Shown here: positions 1-13,679 of the stretch, one piece after another
Position numbering within the stretch: position 1 is the stretch's first letter
Layout: each line of letters begins with the position of its first letter
DNA from: Lates calcarifer
Lineage: Eukaryota > Chordata > Actinopteri > Centropomidae
Length of the DNA stretch: 64,000 nucleotides
Direction: 5' to 3'
Assembly: GCF_001640805.2 (NCBI RefSeq)
Contig: NC_066851.1
Location: 22,902,947-22,966,946, forward strand
Translations under genes and position numbers: made by a program
The notes under the pieces: generated by a model
What the model saw: the letters and a program-made list of their open reading frames with translations, nothing else
Told to the model about the DNA's origin: nothing
Database searches by the model: none

Positions 1-559
1 CTTGCATTTTTCTAAATGTATCCTGTTTATTTCAAACAAATATTTACATTTGAGCGTTGCCTTTGGGAGCGCAAAAACAGAGCAGCAACGAGCGACTAGG
101 ACTAAAGATAGAAACAGAAAAACAACAACAGAAGTTTTAGCTGCATTTTCACAACAGACATGACAATTAGAAACAATAAAACACACGTGAAGAACAGATT
201 TAAAGCACAGCCATAAAGATATGAGCTCTTTTAAGAAGAAGACGGTGATGATGACAGGAAACAGTTTGTCGCCAACACAAAGCTGATAAACAACAATACT
301 GACAATTGATGAAATATCTGTCCAGCAATGCATAGACTATGGGCTCTGAGAACCTGTGACTGGCCATGTTTTTCTGCTGCTTGACTGTTGACTTAAACAT
401 GAATTTATTGTCCAAAAAGTACATCTCAGACAACAAACAACAAGCCACATGTATGTGGCAACACACACACACACACTCAGGAATACACAGATGCCAGAGA
501 CGAATGCTTAGCCACACATGAGCAGCAATGTTGTGAATTTATGCTCACACACAGTCGAA

Positions 560-790
560 GTGTGAAGTTCTGGTTCCAGCAGGTTCCTCTGATCCTTTAT
601 GTGCTTCCTCTATTTTTAGCCACCTCATTAAACTGGTGCTAATGATTCTTAGCCGTGTAAATGGTCTGATAAGCTAATTATTGGAGGAGAAAAACCTATT
701 TCCATCCCACCCACATAAAGGCCTCTCTGACTTGCTGCTCCGTTAAAGCCTGTGTGATTAATAGCAGAGGGTTGGCGTGTGCTGTGTTTT
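560..790. promoter_or_regulatory. candidate conserved non-coding element
   Basis: Repeat-free block with MEF2-like ctatttttag, several homeodomain cores (gctaattatt, tgattaatag, ctcattaaac) and cataaaggc. No coding potential. The call rests only on composition and motif density. Confidence 0.25.
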
Positions 791-2230
791 TATTATTTCT
801 GGAGCGACGTTCCCTGCGTCCAGCAAAAGTGGAAACATTTACATAGTGAACATCAGAGACATGCTTAAGCTGATCTTAATGTTTTTATCTTCATATCAGA
901 GTGTTGAGAGGTTTGACACGACCTGATACTGTGATTAGTTTAAATGTTCATGCTTGACTGATGCTTTTCTCCTTTCTCTTTCTCTTTCTTAAGTTCAGTC
1001 ACTCTCATCCCTCCTAATACCTGCTGTAGTCACTTTGTCTCATCCGTTGCCTCCATTTCAGAACAGAAAAAACAAACAGGGATTGAAGAAAAGAAAGAAA
1101 GTGAATATAGGAGGGAGGAAAGGAAGAAAATAGAAGAAAAACATGTCCAGTAAGCTGATGCTATGGTTTGATTTTTTCTCCTGTGTTTACCGTCTTAGTT
1201 TAGCATGTAATGCTAATTGCACGTCCAGTAGCTGCTGATGCACCAACCAAAGTTGGCCATTTCCATCCATCCACAAACTTTAGTGTAGGTTAAAAATAGA
1301 AAGAAAAAGTGGGATTTGAGTTTTTACTTTCACTTGCAGACATTCTCTCTGTGATAAAGTAAACTTTGGAGAAAGAGTCACAGGTGATAAAATCCAGGAG
1401 ATTTATTTCATGTGGATTAAAACTTCAGAGAATAGTTCTTTCAGTCATTATTTATGAATCTCTTTTTGTTGTTGTAACTGAAAGGTAGGATCACAGAACA
1501 GCGCAGGGTTGTGTAGATTGTGTCATTAGACATTTCTAACCATGTTTTATTGATTTTTATTGCATCACTAACAGTATCTCACAGTCCTGTGCTTTATAGC
1601 ACTCACCTGGCTGCTGTTCACATCATTTTTATCACCTTTCTGTTTTTTTTTTTTCCCGTGAGACTCCATGAGTCATAGTTGTGAAGGTGAGTGAGAGGTG
1701 GATGTTAGATCACAGGCAGGCATGTGGTGACTGTATAAAGTCAGGGGATTGTCAAATTTATTACAAATCATCCTGAGGGCGATGAATAGGAGTGTGCGAA
1801 CCAAATTTTGTGTCAGTCCATGAGAGGAGAAAAAATAAAACCCAGTTTGTGAGAAGCGTCGTGGTAACAGCAGGTCTGTGCTCAATGGGCCGTGCAGCAG
1901 TCACCACCGTGTAGGACGTAGCCCGCGGACATGCCCAGACATGTGCGCTGACCCTGCTGCAGATCTAAGGATCCAGAGGAATGTGAGTCATATGCGCATG
2001 TTGAGGAGTGCGGCGGTGACGGCGGCAGCAGTGGTGGCGGTAGACTGTGCAGAGGTCCAGCTATATAACTGTCGGTGAGTCGTCATGTAGGTTTACAGAG
2101 GGACGGCTGGAGGGAGGAGGAGGCAGAGGTGGGGTCAAGTTACGCCGCCTTAAATCATGTTAGCATGTTTCGTGTTTACACGGATGCTTCTGTGACATCA
2201 AGTCTTCATTTTTCATCAGACTCGCTCACT

Positions 2231-2255
2231 CACACACACACACACACACACACAC
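2231..2255. repeat. (CA)n microsatellite
   Basis: About 12 uninterrupted CA units. Confidence 0.95.
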
Positions 2256-2469
2256 CCTCTGATGTGTTACAGTACAGCACGACACACAGGAGAGTCACTG
2301 TAGACCCTGTGGCCTTCGACTATAGGAGGGTCAGGGAATGACATCTGTATCACTGACAGCTGAAGTGTAAGAAGAAGATGAATTAAAATCTTACTTATTT
2401 GAATAAATAAATCATTAATAATCAGTTATTTGAACCTTTGTAGCTTCAGTTCTGGAGATTTTTATTCTC

Positions 2470-2650
2470 CCAGATAATTTGAAGAAGGAAAAGAAGAAAA
2501 GAGGGAAGGAAGGATTGAAGGAGGGAAAATAGAAATGGTGCAAGGAAGGATACGAGAGGGAAGGGAAGAAATAAGGCAAGTAAGTGGAGGAGCAGGAAAA
2601 AAGAGGAGGAAAAAGGTATGAAGTGAAGAAGATGGGGAGAAAGAGCAAAA
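2470..2650. repeat. purine-rich tract
   Basis: About 180 bp of gaagga/gaaaag-type words on the + strand, producing artefactual low-complexity ORFs on the - strand. Confidence 0.7.
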
Positions 2651-4534
2651 TGGTGAAATCTGTTTTTCAGTTTTCACCTTTTATGCACAAAGTGAATTTT
2701 CTGCCCGGCGGCTGACGTTGCAGCAAAGTGTCGGCACAGTCGGCTGCGTTTTGGCACAGGCGACTCAAATATGAGCCGCTTTGGCCAATACACCGCTGCC
2801 AGTTTGGATGGATTTTTAGATTTTGGCCAATGTCGACACCTGGAATAAAACTGCTGCACTTGGGCCATTTCTAGATCATCATTCATGGCTGGTCTGGCAT
2901 GAGTCAGACAACCAGGTCTGCCTAATTTATGCTCCTGTTGAGTGGAGATATTTTAGCACACCCTGCCTCATTCTCATACCGCACAGATTCATACCATGGT
3001 GCTGCTCACTACCACCACAGTTTCTCTTCATACATACAGCGATAACTGTACTCACAGCTACTTTACTTCGAGTTTATCAGGTGAATATGAGGCTGCAGCT
3101 TTTCAGTCCTATCATTTCAGTGCCACATTCCCTCCTTGTGTTACTTTTTTTCTACAGAAGCTCAGGGGGGAAACACTACCCACAGAATTTCATATTAAGA
3201 GACCAACTTCTTTGGACCTGCTTCATCATATCTTGGTCATTCATCCCACGCTCCATGAAGCAATCAGTTTTCAGATGATTTGGCTTCACTCCAGCAGTGA
3301 CGAGGCGATGGGGGATCCTGTAATACCCCATTTTAAAGTCAGGCCAAAAAACCAGCCTGGTGTTTAGTTCTTATCAGAGACGTACGATATTTCCTAACCC
3401 TACAAATGTGGAGGTATCGCCCTCCCCACTGGGCTTCACAGGACGTAAACCAAGTTGGATCAATACATTAGTGGCTGAACAGAGCAGTAGAAATCCCTCA
3501 ACAGTACCATGCTGTGACTGGGATGTTTGGTAAATCCAGGTTTTAGGCCCCGGCTTCATAAAACTCTGAGCTCCAGAGGTGTGTCACACAGCTGAAGTGG
3601 CCCCCGGGCAGTTTGGGCTTACCGACTGGCACTGCCTGTGCCTGCCCGCACAGCAAGCGTTCAGCGCTGTGTTACAGCCTCCTGTCAGCCCTGCTTTCAC
3701 TCTCTCAGGTTACAAGTGTTGCAAACAAAATGCTCGATTGACTGGGGATTACCAAAATTAAGTATCTTGGTAATCCTCACAAGAAAACGTCACATGGGAG
3801 GTACAAACTACACAGAGCTGCACGTTGCAATTGCTGCCAGACTGATTTCAAGGCGGGGTGACCGGTGTTAATGGCAATAACAGTAATTTAAAGGTGTATC
3901 CGTCAATTTTGAGGTGCTTCTGCTGTGATTAAAAGGTTTGATAACCGGTCTCAAAGTCTGTCCAAAACAATTTGTTTAAACTGGGCGGTGATACCAGCAT
4001 CAAAGATGACTGTTATCAGCAGCCGTGGAGCTTATCTCTTTTGATAAAGCTGGACATTTGTATGTTTGTTACATCTACCACACATGTGTTTTTGGTCACC
4101 CGCTCTCTGTCTGCACCTGCTGACTGCGTTTCCCTCGGTGACGCCACTGTCACCAGTAATCATAACCTCTCGTGAACAAGCATAAACAGACATTAAGCCT
4201 GCTGCTACTCCAGCCTGCACTTATGAGATTGAGCCTGGACGCAGATTTGCCCCCGTATAGATTTTCCCGAGTGTACAGTAATTAGAGAGATCAGCTCAGC
4301 ACAGTTGAAGTTCACCAGGCTTCAAGCTCCATTAAGTTGCTGTCTGTAGCGCCCCCAGGTGGAAAAATAAGTTCATACTCTCATAAAGAATCCCTGATAA
4401 AAAGCAGAAAGGTCACTGTTACCTTTATTCTCTTCATGTTTTTAGATTGTTTCTGTGGGAATGATTATGTTGTCACACCTTTGTTAGGAAGCTGGACTGA
4501 CTGTGGGGGCAGCTGTAAGTGTGGTCTCACATGG

Positions 4535-4555
4535 AGGTCAGAGGTCAGGAGGTCA
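4535..4555 (+). promoter_or_regulatory. triple AGGTCA half-site (DR1 plus DR2)
   Basis: AGGTCA at 4535-4540, 4542-4547 and 4550-4555, with spacers of one and two bases. Matches nuclear receptor response-element grammar; function untested. Confidence 0.35.
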
Positions 4556-5018
4556 CTGGCCTCTGACTGAGACGTCGAGTGGCAGACGGCCAGTCTCACC
4601 TCTCAGTTCACGTCTTATTGTTCCCAGCTGATTTACAAAGTGTGAAATGGGAAGAAAACACTGGAATCTGGAGTTCAGAGGCAAACAGAGAGAAGATATT
4701 CACAAAATAAATTTAATAACAAAACGTGGATCATTTATGGTTTTATTCCGTCTATAAATTGGCACGTCATATATGATACATATATACATAAATAGAAATA
4801 GTTTAGGAATACTGATTAATAAGTAAACAACATGTTACAATAAACAGAAATGGACAAACGTCTGGATGTAAACTAAAAAAAAATCTGACACCACAGATTG
4901 TTGGTTATGAATTACCACCTAGTGACTGTGCAGACCTGTTTGCTCAGCAGCACACTGGTCCTGTTTGATCTGTCTACCCCACCTCACCCCTCCCTGCTGT
5001 GTCGCCTGTGATTGAAGA

Positions 5019-5042
5019 TGTGTGTGTGTGTGTGTGTGTGTG
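5019..5042. repeat. (TG)n microsatellite
   Basis: Twelve TG units; first of four TG arrays within 700 bp. Confidence 0.95.
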
Positions 5043-5193
5043 CATCTCCTTTGAACCGCGCCCTAATAGGAGGCCAGGTTACGTGTCGGCCGAGCTTCAA
5101 ACCCAGTTGTGTGGCCCCTGAGTGGCCGACCTGAGGGCCCGAGTTTGTTTAGCTGCCGCTCAAGTGCTCTCTTAAATGGAGATGTCTGCTTCA

Positions 5194-5231
5194 GTGTGTG
5201 TGTGTGGTGTGTGTGTGTGTGTGTGTGTGTG
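5194..5231. repeat. (GT)n microsatellite
   Basis: GT array with one GG interruption. Confidence 0.95.
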
Positions 5232-5352
5232 GACCCTGGGGTGATGAATGGCTTGTCTCCCTCCCCCCTCCCTTCCTCCGTCTCTCACTTCGCCCATTTG
5301 CAGCTGATCACCTGTTCTTTGGTCACAGGGAGGGGGGTCTGTGGGTGCAGAG

Positions 5353-5376
5353 GTGTGTGTGTGTGTGTGTGTGTGT
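5353..5376. repeat. (GT)n microsatellite
   Basis: About 12 GT units. Confidence 0.95.
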
Positions 5377-5668
5377 TGGGGAACTGTAGATGTTATTGAT
5401 TTTCTCCTGGAGTGTGGGTCGCCGGCTGTAGACAGGTCTGCAGTTGGTCTGTGTGTATGTTCTTCTAAATTGAGGACATTTCTGGAGACTTTTGGTTCTT
5501 TCCTGATTTCTTCAAATGGCTTTTTGAGTTTTTAGGGTTAAGATTAGACTTAAACTTAAAGCTAGAAGTAAGTGTGTGAAAGAGTGAGAGACGACTCAGT
5601 GACGCAAATCAAACCTTCGTCAGGGGTTTATCTTTATGGGTCAACATCAGCTGACCCTCCCTATTTGC

Positions 5669-5694
5669 TGTGTGTGTGTGTGTGTGTGTGTGTG
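5669..5694. repeat. (TG)n microsatellite
   Basis: About 13 TG units; fourth array of the cluster. Confidence 0.95.
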
Positions 5695-6939
5695 TTTCAG
5701 TGACTGTGGCTTCGCTGTCTTACATGTAAGGTGTTTTTTCTGGCTGCAGGCAGAGTAGAAAAATAAGTGAAAAGTATTAATTTAAAGCTGCACCGGTTCA
5801 GTTATTTAACAAGAGTCATGCTTCCCTCCAAAAAGTAACTCAAATTTTAACAAAATTTCTGGAATATCTGCAGAAGAAAATGCTAATTAATGAGCATTTC
5901 CAGTCACAGTGTGTTTTTATTGGTGCACCAGCCCCTCCGCCTCAGCCAAGCATAGCAACGTCTTTGTAATAATTCAGCTTTTTCACATTTCTGGCATTTC
6001 CACTCCAAAAATGACTTAAAAAAACAAGAGAGTGGAAACACACTCACTAAAAAAAAGACTCTGTTCACTGTGAAAAGTTTTGCTTGTAGTGACAAACCCA
6101 CAGATTAAATTATTTTATTTTTATTATTCTAATATTTCATCATCAATCAACCTAACACTAAAATTGCCTCCCAACTCCATCAATTAAATACAAGAAAGTA
6201 AACACAATGAGCATCACACAGTCTTAGAGGAAGTGTATGTTTTTGCTTTTGTGGATGAAATGCTGCCTTTAACTTCATTTCTTTACTCGCCAAGAGCTGT
6301 CACCTTTTCTCTTCTACTGAAGTTAGCATGCTAACCAGCTAGCCCCAGTTAAAGTGCAAGTACCAGTCTGACACACCAAACCCATCCATAGAAAACATGC
6401 AGAATACTATTGTTTCACAAGACTACATATGCTGTTTTTATTCCTTTGTCTATAGCAAAACTCTCTAACTGGTTGAATATAAGCCTTCAGTTCAGTTTAC
6501 ATGCTTTATTTCTACAGAAGCTAAAAACTGCACATAGTGTAGTTAAAAGAGGAAACTGTAGTGTACAGCAGTGTGTAAGGTTACTGTGAGTACAATCAGT
6601 GTGTTTGTTTTCAGTGGAGCAGCTGCAGGATTTGTCTCTGAATGACGTCACCAGAGACAGTCCCCGCTCTGTTGTTTGCTGCTTTTTGAAGGAGTTGTTC
6701 CATGTTTCAGAATTCCCAGATCACAGGCAGGAAGATCATCATTATGGCTGTAGATCACAGGAGGAACGTAGGTGACTCGTGTTTTAAGTTGGATTTTCCC
6801 TTAAAGCCTCTTAAGGCTTCACAAACAACTGTAACTCTATGATCCCGAGCACTTTGTTCACGTTCATCCTCCCAACTTCCAGCAGAAAAGAGCTGCTTTT
6901 TCAGCTTCTTTGTTGTTTGGGGGCTTCACAAGAAATTAA

Positions 6940-7220
6940 ATCTTGTGTGATGGCAGAGCACCTCTTCACAGAGACCTAAAAAAACAGAGCGCAGCCACAG
7001 ATAATGCTGACACACAATACCATATCAACGCAGCCCTCCATTGTCTGGGCCGGAGTAAGGCGATTCTGCTTGTCATTTTTGGCAACAATAGCAACCAGCT
7101 GCCTTTGTGCTGCCAACAAGTGCCGTTATTCACCTCCACAAATGCATCAGTCGGCTTAGACAGTGGTGGGTTGAGAAATCTCTGTAGGTTGAGTGAAGTG
7201 ATGTTCTCCTGTGGTAGCTG
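6940..7220. promoter_or_regulatory. candidate conserved non-coding element
   Basis: Open in one frame on each strand but without splice sites or recognisable protein. It carries a SOX-like ccattgt, a paired ggcaacaatagcaacc and gccaacaagtgccg. Dense non-repetitive sequence typical of fish enhancers. Confidence 0.25.
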
Positions 7221-8479
7221 AAGAGGCCCGCAAGGCAGGTTTCCTGCCAGTAGACACGGGGTGTTGTCGTACACGTCTGTATCAGAAGAATGGGGAGTGT
7301 TCAGGGTTTTCACCCTCACATTCCTGTATGCTGGTTGCTTGTAATGTTGGCAACCAAGATGTTTAATCAAATTAGACTGTTGTAATCATTGCATGTCTCT
7401 CTGGTGGCCACTAAAATCACCAAAATGGAGAAAAGGTTGCTGTAACTGCACTTTACGTAACATTCTCAATAAGGTACAGTTTCTCACGGACAGCTGGGCC
7501 GCTGCACTGCGGTCTTGGGACCTACTTTATAATGTAATTTCAAGAAGCATGACCTTTGCTTTATCAAGCTCTTGGAAGTCTCAAGAAAATCTCATTGTAA
7601 AAAAAAGTGGGCTGGTCCCTGGGGTTTGTTTCCAAGGGTTTGGTTCCTGGTAGCAGGACCCCTGGCTCGGTAATGTGTTCCAAAAAAAAGGAAGAAAAAA
7701 AAAAAAGAACAATTGGCTGTGTTATTGGGTGGAGAGTCGGGCTGGTGGAAAGACTTCTTATCTCTATACTAGTTACAGTTACTCACTCACTGAGGAGAGG
7801 AACTAAAGGTCAGCTAGTTTTTACTAAACTTATCTAAAAGGACTGTGTGTTGTAGGATGAGTTCTTATAGTTTTCTTCTTTTCCCTTCTGCACCTTTTAC
7901 TTTCTTATCTGTCGTGCCTCTGGCCGCCTGGAAAATCCAGTCCAGTATTCCCTCTCTTTTAGCTCTGTTTTTGGTCTCTACCAGCTCCTGAGGGAAATAT
8001 CAGGCTCTTCAACAGCTAAATGTTCTGCTTTATTCACCAGCTGCTCTCTAACTGTGTCTGTCTGCTGTTTGCTGCTGAGCAGGCAGTGTAACAGCTGCCT
8101 GTTGTAGCCAAAAATGACAATATGAGAGCCACGAGAGTGAAACAAAAAGGTGAAGTTGTGGACAGATAAACGATGAGCTGAAACTCACTCTAAAGCTCTG
8201 TGAAGGAGCTTTGATTGAAAGTGATGTTGTTTGTGACATGTTAAAAGGCGTGATAGGAATCGTCTCGTGTTTCTGGGTCTGTCTTGAACACACACTCTGA
8301 GCGTTTGGAAATTTATCTTGTGATCTGCAGCGTAACACCGGGCGGCTTTGTGGTGAACAGGAAGTGTGTAAAGATATCCTGACACTTCCCCGTATCCTGG
8401 GGGCTGTGAACCACATAAAGGGGAGAAAACCACACCGCCAGCGCCGGAAATCCTGCCATCACAGACAGGTGGGGTGACA

Positions 8480-9110
8480 ATGGCTGTCCTCCCTCCCTCC
8501 TCCACCTTTTCTTACTTCTCATTCTCTACCTCATCCATCGCTTTTTTCTTCTGCTGCTCACTTCTTCGTATATCTCTTCATCACACTCTCTCCTCTCCAC
8601 ACTCCTCTCTGACTTTTTTCCATCTCTCTCTCTTCATGTCTCACCTCCTCCTCTGTCCTCCGTTGTCTCTCCTATATCCCTCTTTTTCCATCCTTGTATT
8701 TTTCATTCCTTCGTCTCTCTCCTCCTGAACATTTTCGAGGTGGCACAGTCTCATGCAAACTCAAAGAAACAAGTCTGTTTTCTCTTCCTCATTTTCTTTA
8801 CCTTTTTCCTCTGTCTTTCTTTTCCCCTTTCTCTGAATATCTATTCTTCCCTTCACCCTCTGTCTTCCTTTTATGTTTCTCTTTCTCTAGTTTCTGTTTC
8901 TCCTCCACTTCTCTTTCATCTACCTGCCCTCATTTTCTCTTCCCTCTGTCTTTCCCTCTTGTGTTTATCACCTCGATCTCTCTCCTCTCGCCTCCTTACT
9001 CACATGTCACCTCCTCATTTCTAATCTCCTCATCTCTCCTCCTATCCGTGTCTCATCCCTCCTTCCTCTCCTCCTCCTCCTCTCCCTCTCTTCCTGCCTA
9101 TCCGTTACAT
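8480..9110. repeat. long pyrimidine-rich tract
   Basis: About 630 bp is mostly C and T on the + strand (tctctcctcctc, tcattcc, tttcc words), with a short less-biased break near 8720-8770. It generates long low-complexity pseudo-ORFs. Mirror composition to the purine tract in esr2a intron 8. Confidence 0.8.
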
Positions 9111-9879
9111 CGTCTCGCTGTTGTTTTGGCTTTGTTTCCTTTTTGTTGCATAATCGCCGTCACCCTGGCTCTGCCACCAACCAGTGGCTCTGCTCGCTTG
9201 ATTGACGGTGGGAAGAAAAGAAGAGTGTTTATTTTGATTCCTCGCCTGTCTTATCTGACGGGACGTGTAATTATCTCCTCAGAAAAAGAAGGTTTGTGGA
9301 AGGAAATGGCTTTTGCAGAGTTTGAAGTGACAGGAGAGAAGATGTGTGTGTGTGTGTGTTTCTGCTCAGACGTAATGTGTAATCATGTTTTAGGGTGTGT
9401 GTAAACAAATTTCTCACACTGACAGTCTTCATATCCTGCTGCCACAACAAGGTTGTTTCATATAGATATGAAGAGGACAGTTAGGTGACATAAACACCCT
9501 GTGGCTCTGTGGCTTCTGGTTAACACCTGCTGTAACATCTGATGGCTTTGTGGAGCTTTTTGTTGTTGTAAAACCGATTATTGTCACCACTGATACATGT
9601 AATTATTTTGAGATTAGATCATAGCAGCTTTTTAGCTCTGAGGTAGTATCTGTTCCACAGTTAGACAATGGGCCACATGCAAGAATATCCTTCTTTCTCA
9701 TCCTAAATTGTTTCAACTTGATGAACACCACCTGTTCAGGAGGAGGAGCGCGTCTCCAAACTGCAAATGAACTTTCCTTCCCCACAAAAATGAAAGAATG
9801 AGAAGAAGAACTTGACCCTGCAGAGGTTTAAGTCCTGCAGTTAGAATGTATTAATGTCTTTAGAGCTAGGAGTGGTTAA

Positions 9880-9911
9880 AACAAACAGAACAAAACAAAC
9901 AAACAAACAAA
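9880..9911. repeat. AAAC-rich simple repeat
   Basis: Imperfect (AAAC)n. A similar short run lies just after the esr2a stop codon near 57588. Confidence 0.8.
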
Positions 9912-10181
9912 ATCCCATCAAACTGGTCCATGATGATGGTCGTGCAGATAGATGAGAGAAGACCCTGCGTTGTTGTGCCTCACCTCACAGTCATACATCA
10001 CAGTAAAATGTCAGGATGTGTTGATGGAGGTATGGTGATCAAATACAGAGTGCTGGCGTTCTGTCATGTCAGGATATTGACTTGTTGCAGCAGCAGCGTT
10101 CACTCTGCGTCCTGTTGCCTCAGCAGCGCCTGGCCCTCGGTGGCCTGACACACTCTCAGCGTTTGTCTGGCTGAGGCTGGG

Positions 10182-10182
<1 letters not shown>

Positions 10183-10214
<32 letters not shown>
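10183..10214. repeat. (GT)n microsatellite
   Basis: About 16 GT units. A shorter GT array follows near 10410. Confidence 0.95.
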
Positions 10215-10217
<3 letters not shown>

Positions 10218-12879
10218 GAGTTCAACAGGTGACAGAGTGTGTATGTGTCCTTTATGTGATAAAACATGAGTGGAAATATGTCACTGTTAACGTAGTGTTA
10301 CAGTGCGTGTGTTGGATTTTGTGAGTGTGATTTGTGTCACAAGAACAACACTTGTGTGAGGTGGAGTTTCAGTTTGACTGATGACAGACAGCAGCACAGA
10401 CTCCTGGGAGTGTGTGTGTGTGTGTGATGCCTCTGAAAGTTGATCCCATTGTCTCATCTTCAGTCTCCTTTACTGCATTTTCAGTTGTTGTATAGAAAGG
10501 CGGGGTCAGGGTGGAGGACAGGGTGGGTGTACAGTGTAATCACGCTGTTTTCACAGTTGTTGTTCTTCTCCTGGCGACCGCCTGCCAACGCCGACCTCGC
10601 CGTCGTCCCGGGGCTGAAGGTCACGGCGTCCTGATCACAGGGGTTCCAGCTCCCTGTTTGTAATCCTCAGAGTAAACTCATAATGCTGTAGTCACTGTAA
10701 GTGGACATTATGCTGCTTTAAATTTAATCACCAAAAAGTCAGAATGAGTATCAGAGAAACGGCACGTTACAGAGGAACAAACACAGTAGAAATGTCAGTA
10801 ATATTTTTTTTCATTCAAAAGGGAATATAAGGCCTGCAGCAGGATCCTTTGTGTGGAAAACACTTTGGAGCCACGAGTCTGACAACAGCTGCTGCAGTGA
10901 TTTGAGGAATCCTAAAAGGCTTCATGCAGATTGAATCAGGAAACTTCAAGCTTTCAAACAATGTTTAATATGTGAAGACTGAACCCAGTACAGATCAAAA
11001 CACACCTGAAGTACGCTGTCAAAATTCAAATAGTAAATCTAATAAGCACAGGTCGGGGTTCATTTGTCACAAAGTCAGACATTATTCAAACATAAAGAAC
11101 TTTATCTAAAGCGCTGGTGACGATCCAAGTTTCCAAAGATGTTATAATTGTTCATATTAAAAAGCTGGATTTTGGTGAAAAAAACAACGTGTTGGGTTTG
11201 AGTATTTCACTCAGTGTAAACAACACAAAGCTTCAATGACGAGCAGGAAGCAGCTGATACAGAATAAAATACTGTTAGACATGAGAAACTGTCATTTTTA
11301 ATTTGAAACAACAGGAGAAAATTTACAAGAACTCGTCCAGAAAAAGACCCTTCACTCACATTATCTGAGCATCATTCAAACCTTTCTGCTTCACATTTTC
11401 ACATTAAATCGTTCAGTTCTGTCCTGGGTTTCCGTTATTAGAAACCGAAAACCCTCTCTCTTTTCACTGCTTAAAGTCCACACTGATAAATGTAAAATCT
11501 CACTGCTTTGATACCGACACTCTGCAGACGGGTGTCACAGTCGACCGACGGGATGACTGAATGTGTTTGAAATGTCGCGCACCACACACTTCACAATCAC
11601 TCGGCTTTACTGCGTTAAATTGCCTTTTAAATGCATTTTCACAAATAACTTCACCACATCTAGTCTCTTTAAAAGTCGACACTCATTCCAGCCTGATTTA
11701 TTGATCGAGGCAGTCTTTTTAGAAACGGCTGTAATTTTTTTTCTGATGCAGTAATTACCCTCATGTGGTTATCATTCCATGTCCAAAAAGCCTCCCGAGG
11801 GGTTTTTTTTTTAATCTGAGTGCCAAGATATGATGTAGTCAGTCAGAGGGAGTCAGGCAGGGACGACAGGCGAGAGACGAGACACAAGACAATGTGGAGA
11901 CGCTCGGGCTCTCGCTGCGGCACCAGGCCTGTCAGATCTGCTTTTTCCATCCACCACTACTGTTAATAAAACTCAAATGTTGGGGGATTTTTTTATTGAC
12001 TTTGGTGTAAATCAGACCTCTCCTGCATCAGTCAGCTTTCACTGCTTGGCAGCTCGAGCGGTAAGAGAGTGATGCTTTTGAAATTCCAGCACCAGTGGGG
12101 GGTTTTTACAGCCATGCAGATATTGACACACAGTCTCTAGAAAGAGGAGTGCTCACAGTAATTTTTCTGCTCAGAGTCATGCGAGTTGAATAAATCAGTT
12201 TGTGACACTTCCTTATAAACATTCAATGAGATGACAGTATCGCAGCAGCCTGGATGAAGTTGTTGGCCTCAGCGGCTGACGTGACATAATTGCTGTTTTA
12301 AATGAATATACTGCACAAGCATCTTCACATTTTGGCATCCCACTTTGGCAGTGGGAGAAGACTTTTGAATTTTCTGACACAACACAAAACTTCTTTTTCC
12401 TCTTAGTGGCTGGAGCTGGTTTTGGCAAAACTGTTCAGCCATTATTCGTGACTTCAGCTTTTTTCAGACTCTCCCTGTGTGTAGTTCTTCCAAAGACCAG
12501 TGCCATGGAGAGAAGATTAAAGATAACAACACTGTCACCAGACAAGAATGTCACATAATAAACCCAGACTAGATTCTTTTTCAAATTCAATTTACCTAAT
12601 TAATTGATCAAGAAACTGATCAACAGTGTCGACCTTGAATTCTGTGTTTTTGCTTCTTTTGTTTTGTCCAAAGAGGATTTTTATGGATAAAGTGCACGTT
12701 ACGATATGTTAGAGCAGTGCATGGTTTCAGAGGATGAGGAGGGTTGTGGCTCTTTGCCCTGATGATGGCACAGACGCAGGCTGGGTGTGATGCTGTACGC
12801 AGGGTGATGGGTGTGATCCCTGCTCTCGGGCCTCAGGGCACAGAGAACAGTGAAAGTGAAGAGCTGACTCAGCTGTGTT

Positions 12880-13060
12880 AGTGTCAGTTAAACCCGCCAC
12901 AATTAATTAGCCAGCAGAGACGCGCGACTGCAGCTTACAAGTGTGAAACCAATCTGTTAATCTCCTCATCGCCACCTAGACCGGAGCACTCCTCAGCATC
13001 ACCCAGCTGATCTGATGGGAGTTTGTCCTCAGGCTTGTGAATGCAGAGGAGTAAGGGCCA
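12880..13060. promoter_or_regulatory. candidate conserved non-coding element
   Basis: Contains cacaattaattagcc (paired homeodomain cores), gcgcgactgcagc and catcgccacctag in a short, unique block. Confidence 0.25.
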
Positions 13061-13679
13061 GGTTTCCAGGCATCATAGAAAACTGACAAAACTACTATGT
13101 GCTAAATAGACAGCATATTTGACCCAGAGTCGTTTATTCACCACTCCATTTTCTGGAAGGAACAAGTCAAGTGGTCATTTCCAAGTTAAATAAACGTTGA
13201 TTGAGGAAGGAGTAAAAGTAGAGACACTCTTGTTTTTAAATAGCTGCTGTTGTGTTTTCATTTTTCTTATGTAAATGCAGTTTTACTCCATTTGCTTCCA
13301 GTTAAACCATAGAATTGTCAGAATTTGAGAGTTTGTTTTTGGGAAATCCACGAAGCCGACGACATGAGCCAAATCTGACCAACAGCCTCATGTAGCTTTT
13401 CTGTTTCACAATTTTATGGACACGCAATTGAAGCCACCAGTCCACACACACACACAGAGCAGCCAGTCCTCTCCCTCACTCTGTTTCCATCGGTCAGTGA
13501 AGCCAGAGCGACCACAGATTAGATAGCTGTCATTAACGCTCACAAACAACTGCTCCTCTCACGGCTTCAGAGGAAAACTCGGTGTGGAAGACAAAATCTA
13601 AATCTTATTACTGCACTCACTCACACACACACAGTTCCCTGTGCAGTGTGACTTCAACAGTGCTGACACAACACACCAG

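Larger units (their letters stand above)
1..6900. other. non-coding flank, left end
   Basis: No supported exon. Contains one enhancer-like block (560-790), a purine tract, the triple AGGTCA site and a cluster of four TG microsatellites (5.0-5.7 kb). Frames of up to 151 codons here have no splice logic or family match. Confidence 0.6.

Noticed and set aside
2823..3278. 151-codon + strand frame overlapping a 123-codon frame
   Set aside because: No domain or conserved motif; probably chance stop-free sequence.
8694..9404. 236-codon + strand frame
   Set aside because: Ser/Leu/Phe-rich low-complexity product of a pyrimidine-rich tract; no domain, splice sites or plausible gene context.
10560..10640. 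GC-rich block that might be a short exon
   Set aside because: Open in more than one frame, but no paired acceptor and donor could be found and the peptides are not recognisable.
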